Assembly (NCBI GenBank): GCA_051294375.1
Contig: CM119264.1
Location: 11,445,832 to 11,509,831, forward strand
DNA length: 64,000 nucleotides
Reading direction: 5' to 3'
Origin: Paraspadella gotoi
Lineage: Eukaryota > Chaetognatha
Of this stretch, positions 1 through 12,785 are shown one piece after another. Positions within the stretch are counted from its first letter, which is position 1; each line of letters opens with the position of its first letter. The position numbers and the translations under genes were made by a program. The notes beneath the pieces were generated by a model. That model saw nothing but the letters and a program-made list of their open reading frames with translations. It did not search any database and was not told the DNA's origin.

Positions 1-436
1 TGTTATCTTTCTAACGTAGACTGGTACAGTGAATTTCTCTTAAAAATAAAAAACATTGGAGATAATACAATGCGAGAAATAACAGAGACTAAAAAAAAAA
101 CAAAGAGAAAAAAACAAAATGGCGACGACGATAAAATCTCTTGTTTGATGTTTACTCTTTGTTCTTGACGCGCGATGCTTTGTAAAAGCCGTGAAGCCGT
201 TCGTTCCATTTTTTTTTTCAATATTGACTCGTCATTTTTTTGTATTTTTATCAACTTCCCTTCGTTGAAAATCAGTTCACGTTAAGGAGTTTTTCATTAG
301 ATTTTATCGCGAAGGTGAATAAATTCTTTAAGGTTGGCGAAGTTTTTTTTTTTTTCGGCGACAGGATTAATTAAATCACGCGGTTGCGAGGAGTCTTAAT
401 CTCTGAATTTTAATGAGAGATGGAGTGGAGAGGGAG

Positions 437-534
<98 letters not shown>

Positions 535-751
535 TAATTGCGTGCTTCACTGGCGCAAAAAAAAAGAGGGATGCCAATTATTCGGGTTTTTAGAAAGCGA
601 TTTGCCTTTTCGATTTCTTTCCAATCCTCTACTTTCCTTCCGATTTCCTTTCCTCCACGCTCTCTTTTCCTCCTCCTCCTCCTTTTTCTCCACCTTCTCC
701 TCCGCATCCAACACCGCTTCCACCGCCTTACCTTATATTTTCCTTACCCAG
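1..751. other. Intron of the IgSF gene (left edge)
   Basis: No exon is recognisable here. The stretch is AT-rich, then holds a long GA array, then a pyrimidine-rich run leading to the acceptor of the first visible Ig exon. The 5' exons of that gene must lie outside the window. Short open frames here are translations of GA/CT repeats. Confidence 0.6.
428..529. repeat. (GA)n microsatellite
   Basis: An almost pure GA dinucleotide array with a few GG/AA interruptions, in the intron upstream of the first Ig exon. It is the first of many GA/CT arrays in the window. On the sense strand it is GA, unlike most others in this gene, which are CT. Confidence 0.95.
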
Positions 752-885
752 GTCTTATTTCTTGGCGAAAACCCAGTGGACGTCAGCGTGAACCTCACCA
801 AATACGGATTCAAGCGAAACGGGAAAGTTCACACGTTGATCATCAGAAACGTGGAGTTTCCAGACGCCGGGAGATACAAGTGCAG
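752..885 (+). CDS. IgSF exon: C-terminal half of an Ig domain
   Basis: The acceptor is CCTTACCCAG and the donor GTGAGG; the exon starts in phase 0 and ends in phase 2. It encodes an I-set-like stretch with an N-glycosylation sequon (NLT) and ends in the canonical F strand VEFPDAGRYKC. The domain must begin in an upstream exon outside the window. Joined to the exon at 1830, the reading continues Cys-Ser-Asn into a G strand and the next domain. Confidence 0.8.
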
Positions 886-1467
886 GTGAGGCTAAAAGTA
901 GGCGGCGCCGCGCCGGAGGGCTGCGGCGGCGTGTCTCCGACGGCGGGTAAAATTCGATGCGTCTTTTTTTTTTAAATTAATTGGATCGAAAATCGAAGGA
1001 AATTCGACGATTTTCTAGTTTTTTTCATTTTACGTAATTCTTTTTAGACTCGATTTATTTTTATAAAAAACGATTTGTCAATAAAAAAAACGTTATCACG
1101 AAAACAAATATGGGCAACGCCTATCGCAGCGACATACGTCGGCAGCCCATCGCCAATGGCAACTGCAACAGCGGCGCCAGACAACCGAGGCGCGCTAATG
1201 CGGCTCGATTGTTTCGAGACTGCCAGAGCTCTTCAGAGGACGAACCCATAAAAAGAACACAGATATTTATTCAATTTAATTTTTTTTTCTTTCTCTCTGT
1301 CTCCTTCCCAAACTAATTTAATTTGTAATCTCCCGCTCGTTCTATTTTCTTTGCTTCTCTCGAAGTCTTTACTATTCTTTTGTTTTTTTTCCTTTTTCAT
1401 TCATTAGATAATGAAGGTGCGTTTGAATTCGCCGGTAGGCGTCACGTCCTCCGCGCTTTAATGTGTC

Positions 1468-1532
<65 letters not shown>

Positions 1533-4500
1533 ATCTATTTAATCTCTCTAATAAAAAATACGCGTCTGCGATCTAATCTTCTCGTCATCTTCGCGAACTG
1601 ATTTCTTTTAAATACCCCCTCTTGCTCTCTTTCTTCTCTCCTTATTCTTTTTATCATTATCCCTACCCCTTCTCTATTTCCCTTTTTTAATCCCTTGTCC
1701 ATTTTCATCCTATTTCCCTCCTTCCCTGTTCCTCAATCAAAATATCATGTCTTCCTTTCCTCCCTTGCCCCTATCTTTATCCTCCTCCTCCTCCTCCTCC
1801 TCCTCCCCCCCTCTCTTTCTCTCCTCCAGCAACATCCTCTCCGCCAATCTACGCGTCGTGGGCCGCCCAACTTGCACGCCTTCCAATCCCGTGCTGAGAG
1901 AAGGAGAGAAGGCAATCTTCTACTGCCAGGTAAGTTCTCTAATTAGCGATACCTCACCGTTCCCCGCCCTTCCTCATCGCTTTTTCTCTCTCTCTTTCCT
2001 TAGCCAACATTTTCAGTAATCAAGCTTCAAATCTACAAATCAATTGCTCCCCTATTCTTTCACATATTTTCTTCTTTTGTTTTGCGATATAAATCTTACG
2101 CCCCAAATTCGATCTTTTCAAACTCGCTGCGCTTCAACCTTCGCTTTTCTTTTCTGGGTCGCTAATTCCCAAAGTTCTATTTCGTACTCACCTCTGCGGC
2201 TCTGCCCCCAGAATGTGATGCTTACTTGCTCATTTCATTTGGCGCTATTCCCACTCACGATGATCTGACCTCCTGATCCTTTGACCTTTTAACCTTTCGA
2301 CCGCGTCGCTTGGATTTAACGCGAAATGTCACCCAGTTCGTTCACCCACAATTGACGCGAATTGGTCCTCATTTACTACTAACTTACCATGATGGGAAAA
2401 AAATGTCGCGATTTCGAAAAATTATTTAATTTTATTGTGAAATACATTTTTTGTTGGTAAATGGGTTTTAAAATATAGTACTTCGGCAACAGCCGGGTAT
2501 TTCCCTGTGATCACATGACTACATGACTATTGACTAGAAAATATATGTATAACAAACTACTTATGGTTTATCACTACTCTGCAAAATTTTATTTCAAACA
2601 ACCAGACATTACACGAAATAAAACACAGTTTTGCGTGGTGCATCACACTGCTTTGGAATTTCGTTTTTTATTCTTTCTAGTTCTATATTTTCCTAAAGGC
2701 GTCGCTTGCAGTCACTTAGATTTTAAGTTTTTTCCTCTCTTAATAAATTAGAAACTAACTATAGGCGAGTTATGAGCATTTTTAACATAAGTGGGACAGA
2801 CCTAACCCTAATCCCTAACTCTAACCTAATTCTAAATCCTAACCTTTAATTCTTATCTTTAATTTCTAAACCTAAAGGCTAGGCTTTATCCCAAATCCCT
2901 AACCCTAATAAAAAAACAAATCCTTAACCTTTATCATTAACTTAATCCCAAACCTTAATCTCTAACCTAATTTTTATCTAAAAAAATTCACCTGAATCAA
3001 AATTTATACTTAAAATTCAGAAAGTTTTAATAAAATTTGGCAACTATAATTTAGAGAAAAGTTTGAAATGAATTCGATAACGATTTATTTGAAACAATAA
3101 TAACGGACATGTTTCGGCTCTTGTTCAAGCCTTCAACAAGAGCCGAAACATGTCCGTTATTATTGTTTCAATTAATCGTTGTCGAATTCATTTCAAACTT
3201 TTCTCTAAATCTCAACCACAACGAAACGAAAGGATTATAATGGCAACTATGATGAAATTTTATTATTTACAAAATAATTCGGACTTTAGTTTCAAGATTT
3301 CATCAGCGCTGATGAAGACTTGAAACCAAAGTTGAGACATGTCCAAATTTTGTAAAAATAAATTCCATTACATCGTTTAAAACTTTCTAAATCTCAAAAA
3401 AGCGATGAAAGAGATCGAAAATACCCAATATATATAAATATACTAATATATATCACCATAAAAAAGCGACCGCATGATGTTGGATAATTCTCGAAATAAA
3501 AAATTGATACTTGGCAGACTGTATTTAATTGATTCGTTTCATTTCTCTTTCACTCTACTTCAATTTCCTTTTTCAATTCTTTGTTGGACTCTGTAATTCT
3601 CTCTCTATCTCTCAGAAAAATTTTTCACAACTTTATTTTTGCTGATGAAGACTAACAATTAGTCGAAACATGTCCGTTTTTACGTAAAAATATACTGCGG
3701 CGCAAAAAAAAAGGAGCCACTAGTTATATAATGGTGTATTTACACCATTATTTTTTTTCTTATTTTGAGAAAATATACATTAGAAGTATAGCTCTTTTAA
3801 GGAGCTATCGATTAGTGCAAGACAAATTTGAATTGGTTAAGGCAGTAGAATATAGCAAAGTCAGAGTCTCAAAACTAAATTTGTAAAAAGTTATTTCCAA
3901 AGGTGAGCGTAATTCAAATCATTCAAATCATTCAAATAATTTTTTATGATACTTATATAAATGATGACTTTTTAGAATATAATAATTTAAACAGGTTATA
4001 TATTTTGAAAAACAGATTAGTTAATTCAATTTTGACTTTCTTAATTTAACAGAGGCTGACCAGTAAGGCGTAGTAAAAAGTTTAAATTTAACTTAAATTA
4101 AAATTCTAAAAGTGAGAAATGAACGGCGTTGTATTAATGAACATTAATGTATAAAAAAAATTATTATAATTTTTGTAATTTATTAAGTAGGCTATATTTA
4201 TATATAGTACTTACCCTTTAAATGATACTATTTCCAAATTGTTTTTATAAGATTTTTTGCAGATTTGAATTCGTCTTCGTTTATAAAAAGAAATAAATTT
4301 TTTTGTTAGTTGACCGATCTTTCAAGTTTAATTTCACGGAGTAAAAATGATGAGATTGGGGTTTCGCTCTTTGTCAAAAATCTGGCACAAGAATCCAGTT
4401 CTTGTTGCGGGATGCGCTAGAGGCTTTCAATCGAACGATAGGCCGAAAAATTCGGTGAAAGGGGTCTTGGAAGCAGCTCATAAGGTCGACGAAAAGGTTG

Positions 4501-7500
4501 CTCCGTTAGACTGGCCTTTTTTCGTCGACATGAGGCACGGGAAGAAGGTATGACTGAATATTTTATTGCCCATCAAAATTTTTGTTTCGAGCTTTATTTC
4601 TTTTTTCACTCATATTTCATTCAAATTGTATGTTTTAAGACACAATATTTTTAGGATACCCATACTTTTAGCGACAATGAAATGAATCGAAGACTGACAA
4701 ATCTGAGAAATATCATGACTTCAAAGGTAAAGAAGGGGAAATTAAGTACCTTTTTTTGTAACTTTCTGTAACTTTTTGTAACTCATGTTTTCTAATGTAA
4801 AACTTATCTTCTTTATCCAGGGATTGGACGCGTGTGTTTTCATGTCATTTCAAAATGTTAAATATTTTTCGGATTTTCTTTACTGCACATTTGGTCGACC
4901 CTACGCCCTTGTCGTCACTATGGATGATTCTATTACTGTATCCGCCGGTAAAAATAAGTTAATATTAAAAACGTCTGAAAGTTTTTCTACATAGTCAATG
5001 AAATGATTCCTTAACTTTTATCACAAATTTAATTTTTTTTTATTATAATATTACTTAATTAATTTATTACTTTATTTTTATCCGGATCTGCTTTTCAGCA
5101 GATTCCGGCTCGATAATTCACTTTGTCGGTCTGTCGGGCGCCGCCCATTATCTTGTCTGTAAGTCACTTATATCATCTCAGATCATCGAATTATAGAAAA
5201 TTATACATAAAAAAAAAAGATTTCCGTCCGTCCATATGTCCGTCCATCCGTTTGTCCATCCCTCCTTAACTTTGAACGCCAATTACCCATGTGTGGATGG
5301 GGCGATTGACTTGAAATTTTATGTGTGTGTAACAGTCCTAAAAACAAACAAGTTTGTGTATAATTAATTTATCTTTTAACTAATTAATATAATAAATTAC
5401 CGCTAATGATCGTGGGCAGGTCCGGCATTGTTTGCTTAAACTTGTTTTATTACAAGTTAAAATTTCATTTCATTTTAATGGATTGCAATGGAAGGCATTG
5501 ACGGAGGGCAGCCATGGCGCAGGAGTTTTGGTAACAACGTGACTTACACCGACTGGCAGCAAGACAATTTCTTTCGTGCTCTTAAGTGTCTGGTAGAATC
5601 TGACACTGCAAAACAAGTTGGCTTTGAGCTTGATGCAATATCTATGACTCACATGAAAAAGATCCATGACTTCCTGCCATCTATTAAAAAGGTTAAACAT
5701 AAATTTTTGGGTTTTTGTTATTGTATCACTTTTCTTTATGATGTAATTTCAACAAATAAATGAAAAATATCGTAAAAATTATTTTTATAGTAAAACCAAC
5801 AGTAATAACAAAGTTCGCCTTAACCACGGATTAGACGGAAGACTGATTATTTAATTTTTGAAATTTTTTTTAAAGGTTGATATAAGCAGAGATGCGTCCA
5901 AAATACGTCTGATCAAATCATGTGAAGAAATTAAGGCTAGTAGTAAACACTGTGAATATTGAATACTATAAAAACGATTCATTAGGCAAAAATTTATATG
6001 ATAATAAATTATTTCGATTATGGTTTCTAGTTGATTCGGGATGGAGCGGCAATAGCCGACCTCGGCGGGCATGCAGCGATCGAGGCATTGGAAGAAGGAA
6101 AGGAGGAATGGGAGGTGGCGCAACAAGTTGTACAGACTTTGGTCAAAAACGTCGCCAAGAAATATCCTCATACGGAAATAATGGACTGTAAGTTGCGTAG
6201 TTTTACTTTGTTTTGTTCTTCTTGAACTTATGATTTTATTTTTTTTTTTTTTTATCCCAACTGAATAATTTCTGGTTGGTTTCAGCTTGGTCTTGGATTC
6301 AAAGCGGAATCAATACTGATGGAGCTCATAATCCTCTCACATCAAGAAAAATACAAAGTGGAGATATTCTCAGCATCAATGCTTTTCCATCTATCTCGGG
6401 GTGAATTTATTAAATTGAATTGTCAGAATGTTTTAGCTTTTAACTTTTTATTTTTTACTTTTAAATGTATAAACTGGAAAAAAAAATATAATCAATGAGG
6501 TGTAACTCTCTTTGTTTCACATAAGTTATTACACGGCCTTGGAGAGGACAGTCTTCTTGAACCACTGCAGCGAGGCACACCTCGCCTTCTGGGAGGCCAA
6601 CGTCGCCGTCCATCGCCGAGGCATGGAACTCATCAAGCCCGGTGCGCGATGCTGCGACATTGCCAATGAGCTCGACGAGATGTACAAAAGCAATGATCTT
6701 CTGAGATACAGAAGCGCAGGATTCGGTCACTCCTTCGGGGTTCTGTCACACTACTATGGAAGAGAATCAGGTTTAGTTGATATGGATTATGGACAAATAA
6801 TTCATAATGTGATATGGAACATATGGAAGGAAATATGGAAAATAAGAGAATATGAAATAGAAAGAAATATAATGGTTTTTATTTATCCTACTAATTATTA
6901 ACCCTCAATATTTCTTGACTCACGCAGAGGTAGAAATTCGAAACGACGTTGAGACGGTGATAGAGCCTGGGATGGTCGTGTCACTTCTGCCCATGATCAT
7001 GATTCCTGATGGCAAACCGGGAGCCGGCGCATATCGCGAACACGACATCCTCATTATCAAGGAAGATGGGAACGAGAATATCACCAAATTTCCATTCGGT
7101 CCTGAACATAACATTATCGTCAAGTGAAGGGGATTGATGGCATTCATGCTATATATAGCAGAGCATAGAAAACTATTATTAGTATTAATTATTGTGTTGG
7201 AAGACGTTTTTAATGTTTTTCTACAACGACTTTATTTGTAAAAAACGTACATGTTTCGGCTTACAAAAAGTTTAAATTTAATGTTTTATTCCTGAAAATT
7301 AAGCTATCTGAATCTGCTTTTAAAAATACAAAAATTTCAAAAAAATTGTTGACATTTCCTATCTATAAATAAATATTAAACAATTTTAGAAAATTTTGGT
7401 CCATTGAAATTGTTTTCAGAAATGTATCATTTGGGAAGGTTCCCAAATCAAACTTCTGAGCCACCCCATTGACAAAGATTGGCCCTACTTTTAGTCGAAT

Positions 7501-9657
7501 ATACTTACTGCAGATTCCGACTCCATTAGTCACTTTATCTGTCCGTCGAGCCCACCCCACAAACACGTCGGTTTAGATTTAGAAATCAGAACGTTGAACT
7601 ATAAAAAAAATTGCCAAAAAATGATTTTCGTCCGTCCGCTTTAAACTCCAATTATTTAGGAGCAGATTGAGCAATTGAGCTGCAATTTTGTTTATGGGTG
7701 AAAAAGTAGGTGAACAAACGCGGATAAAAATTTTAATGGAATTATCCGAGTACCAATTAGTTCAAATGGAAGAAAGAAAATTTACTTTTTATAATTTGTT
7801 TGGTTTTTTTTGCTTTTATTTGAAATGTATAGACAATAGGGATGCTGCAAAAATAATGAATACTTAAATCGTAACAATTATAATAACCACAACTACTACC
7901 ACAACAACCATAACTACATCAAAAAAAATTACAATCACAATAATAATATAATAGTTTTGCTTTTGATTTTTCGTTTCTAAAATTAAAATGCTAAAAAATA
8001 GCTGGAAAGTTGCCGCGACAGTTTTTTTCATCATGGTAACTTAACCCATTTAGATTTTAAAAAAACATTTCTTAGCTTTGACTTCATAAGATACTCGCTC
8101 ACTTGTGCATTTTAAGTTCTTCTCCTTGCTTGTTCACTGTCCTTCTAAATGTCAAAGATGTGGTCACTGGTCAATAAATCAAACAATAGATATGCTATAT
8201 GCTTAATTTGCTTTAGGTTTTTTAAAGTCATGAGTGATCTTAATACTCCTGACTAAAAATAAAAAACTTAATTAAATATTTTTATTTTACGCTATGCCAT
8301 CTCAGATTACAAACAAAACTTCCACTTTCACCGCTGGCCAATGCCCATTGTCCACTCTCAAACCCACCAAATGACTCGCCCGACAACCATCTCGACCCGA
8401 ATCTTTTGTTCTCGATTGCTCCTTTGTTCGCCGTTCGTCATTCGTCGACGCCCGCCAGGGGAAGCGAAAAATCGAATTGGCAAATCGGCCGGAATTGCGG
8501 CCAGCGATGGTGTCGGGGCTTTTGGGGTGAAACAGAGTTCGAAGTTGAAGATAAAAGGGTTCACAATTCGTAGAAGGGTGGAGGGAAATAAAAGATGTTG
8601 GACTGATTGATGATTACTGTATTATGCCATTAAAATTCGAAATCAGATTGTTCGATTTCCATTCTGAAAGTTAAAGTTTAAAGCGGATTTAAGAGAATGA
8701 GAAGCGCAGGTCCCCAACGTACCGTCGAGTATTTTCTTCCAATAAACCATAACGCCGGATGAAGCATGGCAGGGGAGGCAGGGAGGAAGGATAAAACTCG
8801 GTGGAATGGTGTTTACCGGCGGAACTAAGGATTACGGTCGGAAAGGTTCTGGTCTAAAAATAGATTTTCTTTTTTGGGGGAAAAGGATTATGCGAACAAC
8901 GGGGAAGGTGGTAGAAATAACGAAAAAAAAGCTAGAACGTCGGGAAAGGGAATAAATAACGACGACAAAAACCGGATGTTAATGGAGATTTCAGTTCCAG
9001 ATTGCGACCTGCTCGGCCCCTAAGACGACTCTTTTCCCTCTCACCTCGCCAGCCCCCAAGGCTAAGGTTTTTGGGTCCGGTGTCCAATCACTATATATCG
9101 CCCCACTTCACTGGGTTTCTTTCTTTCTCGATTTATTTATTTTTTACTTTATTTTCTTTACTCGTTTCTCTCATTGCGTCCAGATTTCTGTAAATATTTT
9201 GTTGCTTTTCGCGAAAGCTTTGGTCTCGAGAAAAATTCTCCCCTCTCCCACCAAAAAATGAAACCAAAAGAAAAATACTAATATCTGAAAGGAACTGCGA
9301 TTGACTGGCGATTTTGGCGAGAATAGAAAACGACAAAAAAAAACTAAGAAAAAACGGAAATAGTTTCCGACTGTGAATAGAGGAAATATCGGGTTCTATT
9401 AAAAAATTTCAACACATTTAGCTTTTTAATCTAATGCGGATGTAATTTTGATTTTTTTTTTTCAACTAAATTTACCTCTGAGCGAATACACAAGTCTCGA
9501 GTGTTTTCTTTTTCCTTACGTTGAGACCGCCTTGGAAAATTTGAAAGTATCTCACGTACAAAACGTAAAAAAGCCGCAATAGAACGGAAAGCCAACAATT
9601 CCGCCGGTGCGCGCGGTACTTTGGTTCCAATCACGGCTTTTTTCTTCCGCTTCAAAT

Positions 9658-9751
<94 letters not shown>

Positions 9752-10605
9752 AAATTTTCTCCTTTTTTCGTAGACAATTTACATTTTCCCTACGATTTAC
9801 CGTCTCCTTTCGAATCTAATCTTCCCCTCAACCCACACAAAGAAAGATCTCCATCTCTATCTTGCACCTATACCCCATCCCCCATCCCAACCTCTGCAGT
9901 CTGCACCCCAACCCCCAAACTCCACGCCTTTCCCGTAATAAATGGTTTTCCCTCCGCATTTGCATTTCTTTAAATATTTCCATCGTTTTTTTTTTTTAGG
10001 TTGGCCCAAAAAGTCGACCGAATATCCATCAATGAAAATAAATCCCCCATTTTTTTTCTCTCCACCGTAAGAATCCAACGACGCAAACTTCACCATAAAT
10101 TTTCCGCTCGCGTTTCCCGCATTGAATTTCTTCTCCCCGCAAAATTTTAGAGTCGAGAATTTCAAACTCAGACTTTTTTTTTTTCGTAATGCTCTTTTTT
10201 GGTTTTGTGTTTGGTTATGACGGAATATTAATTTAGAACGAATGAAAATTACAACCGTTACCTGTTCAAATTATTATCCAATATTATCCATTGGACATTC
10301 GTTTTTCCCAATTTTCTCGGGGCGACGAAAATGGTCTCAATTCCTTTCACTTTCACTGTTCAGTGTTCATTGTTCAATGTCCATAAGTGGCTCGAATCGT
10401 TCTCTCAGTTTTCGCCGCTCATGGATCCTTCACCGCCTCTCGCCCCATTAGAGACAACCTTTTCTGGCACTTTGCCTGGCAGGAGCACCCACGGCTTTGC
10501 TTTTCTTTTATCCCGGGCACAGGTTTCGCTTACTCTTACCTTTATTCGTCCGGGAAACTAAAACGTATAAAATTTAAATAACTCCCGTCTTATTGATAAA
10601 CGTAT

Positions 10606-10680
<75 letters not shown>

Positions 10681-11374
10681 CTTCCCCTTCCATCGTCCAA
10701 CCTTGATCAGGTGTCGACAGCTGCGGATCTGAAAGTCCAATTAGTGTGGAAACTTGGTAACAACCAAATTCTCCATGGGAACGCGTCGGCGCTGGGAGAC
10801 GCGGCCGCCACCACCACCACCTCCCGCCTCGAGTTCCACCCCAGCCATCGGCACAACGGGAACGCCCTCGCCTGCACCCTCGCCCCGCAGAAGTTCTGGA
10901 GCAAGAGCGTCCCGTATCCGACCTGCGGGTGAGTCGGGGTTAAAAGGAATCAAGGACGTGGGAGGGAAAGAGAGATCGATCAGACGAATAGCTTTCCGAG
11001 AAATTCAATCGTTTAATTCATATGTTAATTCATATGTTAATTTGACTCAATTGATAGATTTATTGGTGGATTGGTTAATTAGATGATAAAAATATTTTTT
11101 GGTTTTCATTTTGTTCTATGTGTGTTTTCATTATTTTTATTATCAAAAGCACCTGCAGTGTAAAGGGGGAAAAAAACGATGGAGGCCTGGCGAAACATAA
11201 AACACAAAACAGAAAAAAAAAAAACCGTGAGAAGCTCTTTGCTGCTTTTTTCCTCCATCGGTGAAAAAAAATGCAACATTTGCAGAATGAAAAAACATGA
11301 GGGAAAAACTTATGACTGAGAATGAACTGTCTCCCTATGAAAGTCACCCGGTGCCTCTCTCTATCTCTCTCTCT

Positions 11375-11469
<95 letters not shown>

Positions 11470-12785
11470 TCTCTCTGGCTCCCTTTCTGCGTTTCACGCT
11501 TAAAACTGACAAGCCTTTCCGTTTCTGGTCTAAAGGGATCTAGACAATAGCCCGCTGAACACGACGCAGAAATTCTCGCTCTTAATTTCCTTAAAGTTTA
11601 TTCATTGTTTTTTAAATGCGGATTCGTCGTTTGTCGCGAGAATTCCTAAGCGACGCCGACCTTCCCGCCATTTTCGGTTTGAAGTCTGACAGGTGCGCGC
11701 ACCTGCGAGACAGTAACGTCACGTGGGAGAGAGATTAAACTCTTAAAAGGAAGTTCCGATCAACTAAAAATTATTTAATCAACATTCAACAATTCAACAT
11801 GATTCATACTCTACACTGTCAACTGTGGCTAAAGTGAGAGTAAAATTCCGCATTCTTCACATCGTCTTCGGTTCCTCCTCTTCACTTTTCTCGAATCTCA
11901 CAGGATCCATGAGTGAAACGCCTTCTGTGTTTTTTTTCTCTTCCCATCCGTTTCCTTTGTTTTTTTCTTATCTCACTCTCCTTTCATCATGGGCATCGTT
12001 ATTTAAACTAATTGTTTTCAGATACGCTACTCGGTTAAACTTATGCTTAATCGTTGAATATTATATATATTTATATGAAATTGGTAGAACCAATATAAAA
12101 ATTATCCATTCATTTAATAAATAAGCTATCTTACCCATGACTTTGGACAGGCTTTGATGGTTTAAGGCCTCCATCACTCTTACAAGATAATGACATAGCA
12201 GGTCCCTGCAAGCTTTCAATCAAGACTCTCTCACAGTCTCCTTTATTCACTCTCAGAGTACCTGGCTTCCCTATCAATGAAGTGGTATAATATTTCAAAG
12301 AATGTTTCAATTGTATGAAAAGACCACTCCGTTAAGTATTATATACTATATTATAAATATTATATTTCTCGTATTTTACCATTAGAAACTTCGCCACATC
12401 TTCCCCAGTCTTTGTAATATATTTGGTCACTTTATTTTGATCCTTTCATCACCCCGCTCCTCAACTCCTCCGCTCCACTCCACTCGACCACCAGGTACCA
12501 GGATCTCGTGATTCGTTACCCGCCAAAGTTCAACTGCTCAGCCACTCAACTCTTTCGTCCCGACGACGACGACGCCGACGATTTCGTCCTCCGCTGCGAC
12601 GTCACTAGCAACCCTTACATCCGGGCCGAGAACATATCGTGGCAATTTCATCCGGAGTCGATCGGCGGCGGACTGAAGGGATTGAAGAGAAGAGTGAGGA
12701 TGACGACGAGCGCCATCGCCGGAGGTCCATCGGGTCAAGGTAGGCGGGGGTGGGGAATGAAGAGGAGTTGGGGATGGAGTGAAAG

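Larger units (their letters stand above)
1930..4346. other. Large IgSF intron, left part (repeat-rich)
   Basis: This intron, 8.8 kb in total, separates two halves of one Ig domain. The left part holds no exon I can support. It contains degenerate telomere-like repeats, two foldback elements, a hammerhead-like motif and a dispersed repeat, each listed separately. It then leads into the nested creatinase gene. Near 2490 a few tens of bases (GGCAACAGCCGGGT...CCTGTGATC) resemble the start of repeat family C found at 42.9 and 61.8 kb. Confidence 0.7.
7128..10710. other. Large IgSF intron, right part
   Basis: This follows the creatinase stop codon and runs to the next Ig exon. A candidate poly(A) signal for creatinase, AATAAA, is at 7368-7373. 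It also contains a hammerhead-type fragment near 7240, repeat family A copy 2, CT arrays at 9659-9748 and 10611-10679, and unremarkable AT-rich sequence. No further exon is convincing; short open frames at 8.3-8.6 and 9.0-10.5 kb have no recognisable protein character. Confidence 0.6.

Noticed and set aside
413-975. Long open frames across the GA array and into the first Ig exon
   Set aside because: The N-terminal parts are Arg-Glu repeats from the microsatellite. Only the region after the acceptor at 751 has Ig character.
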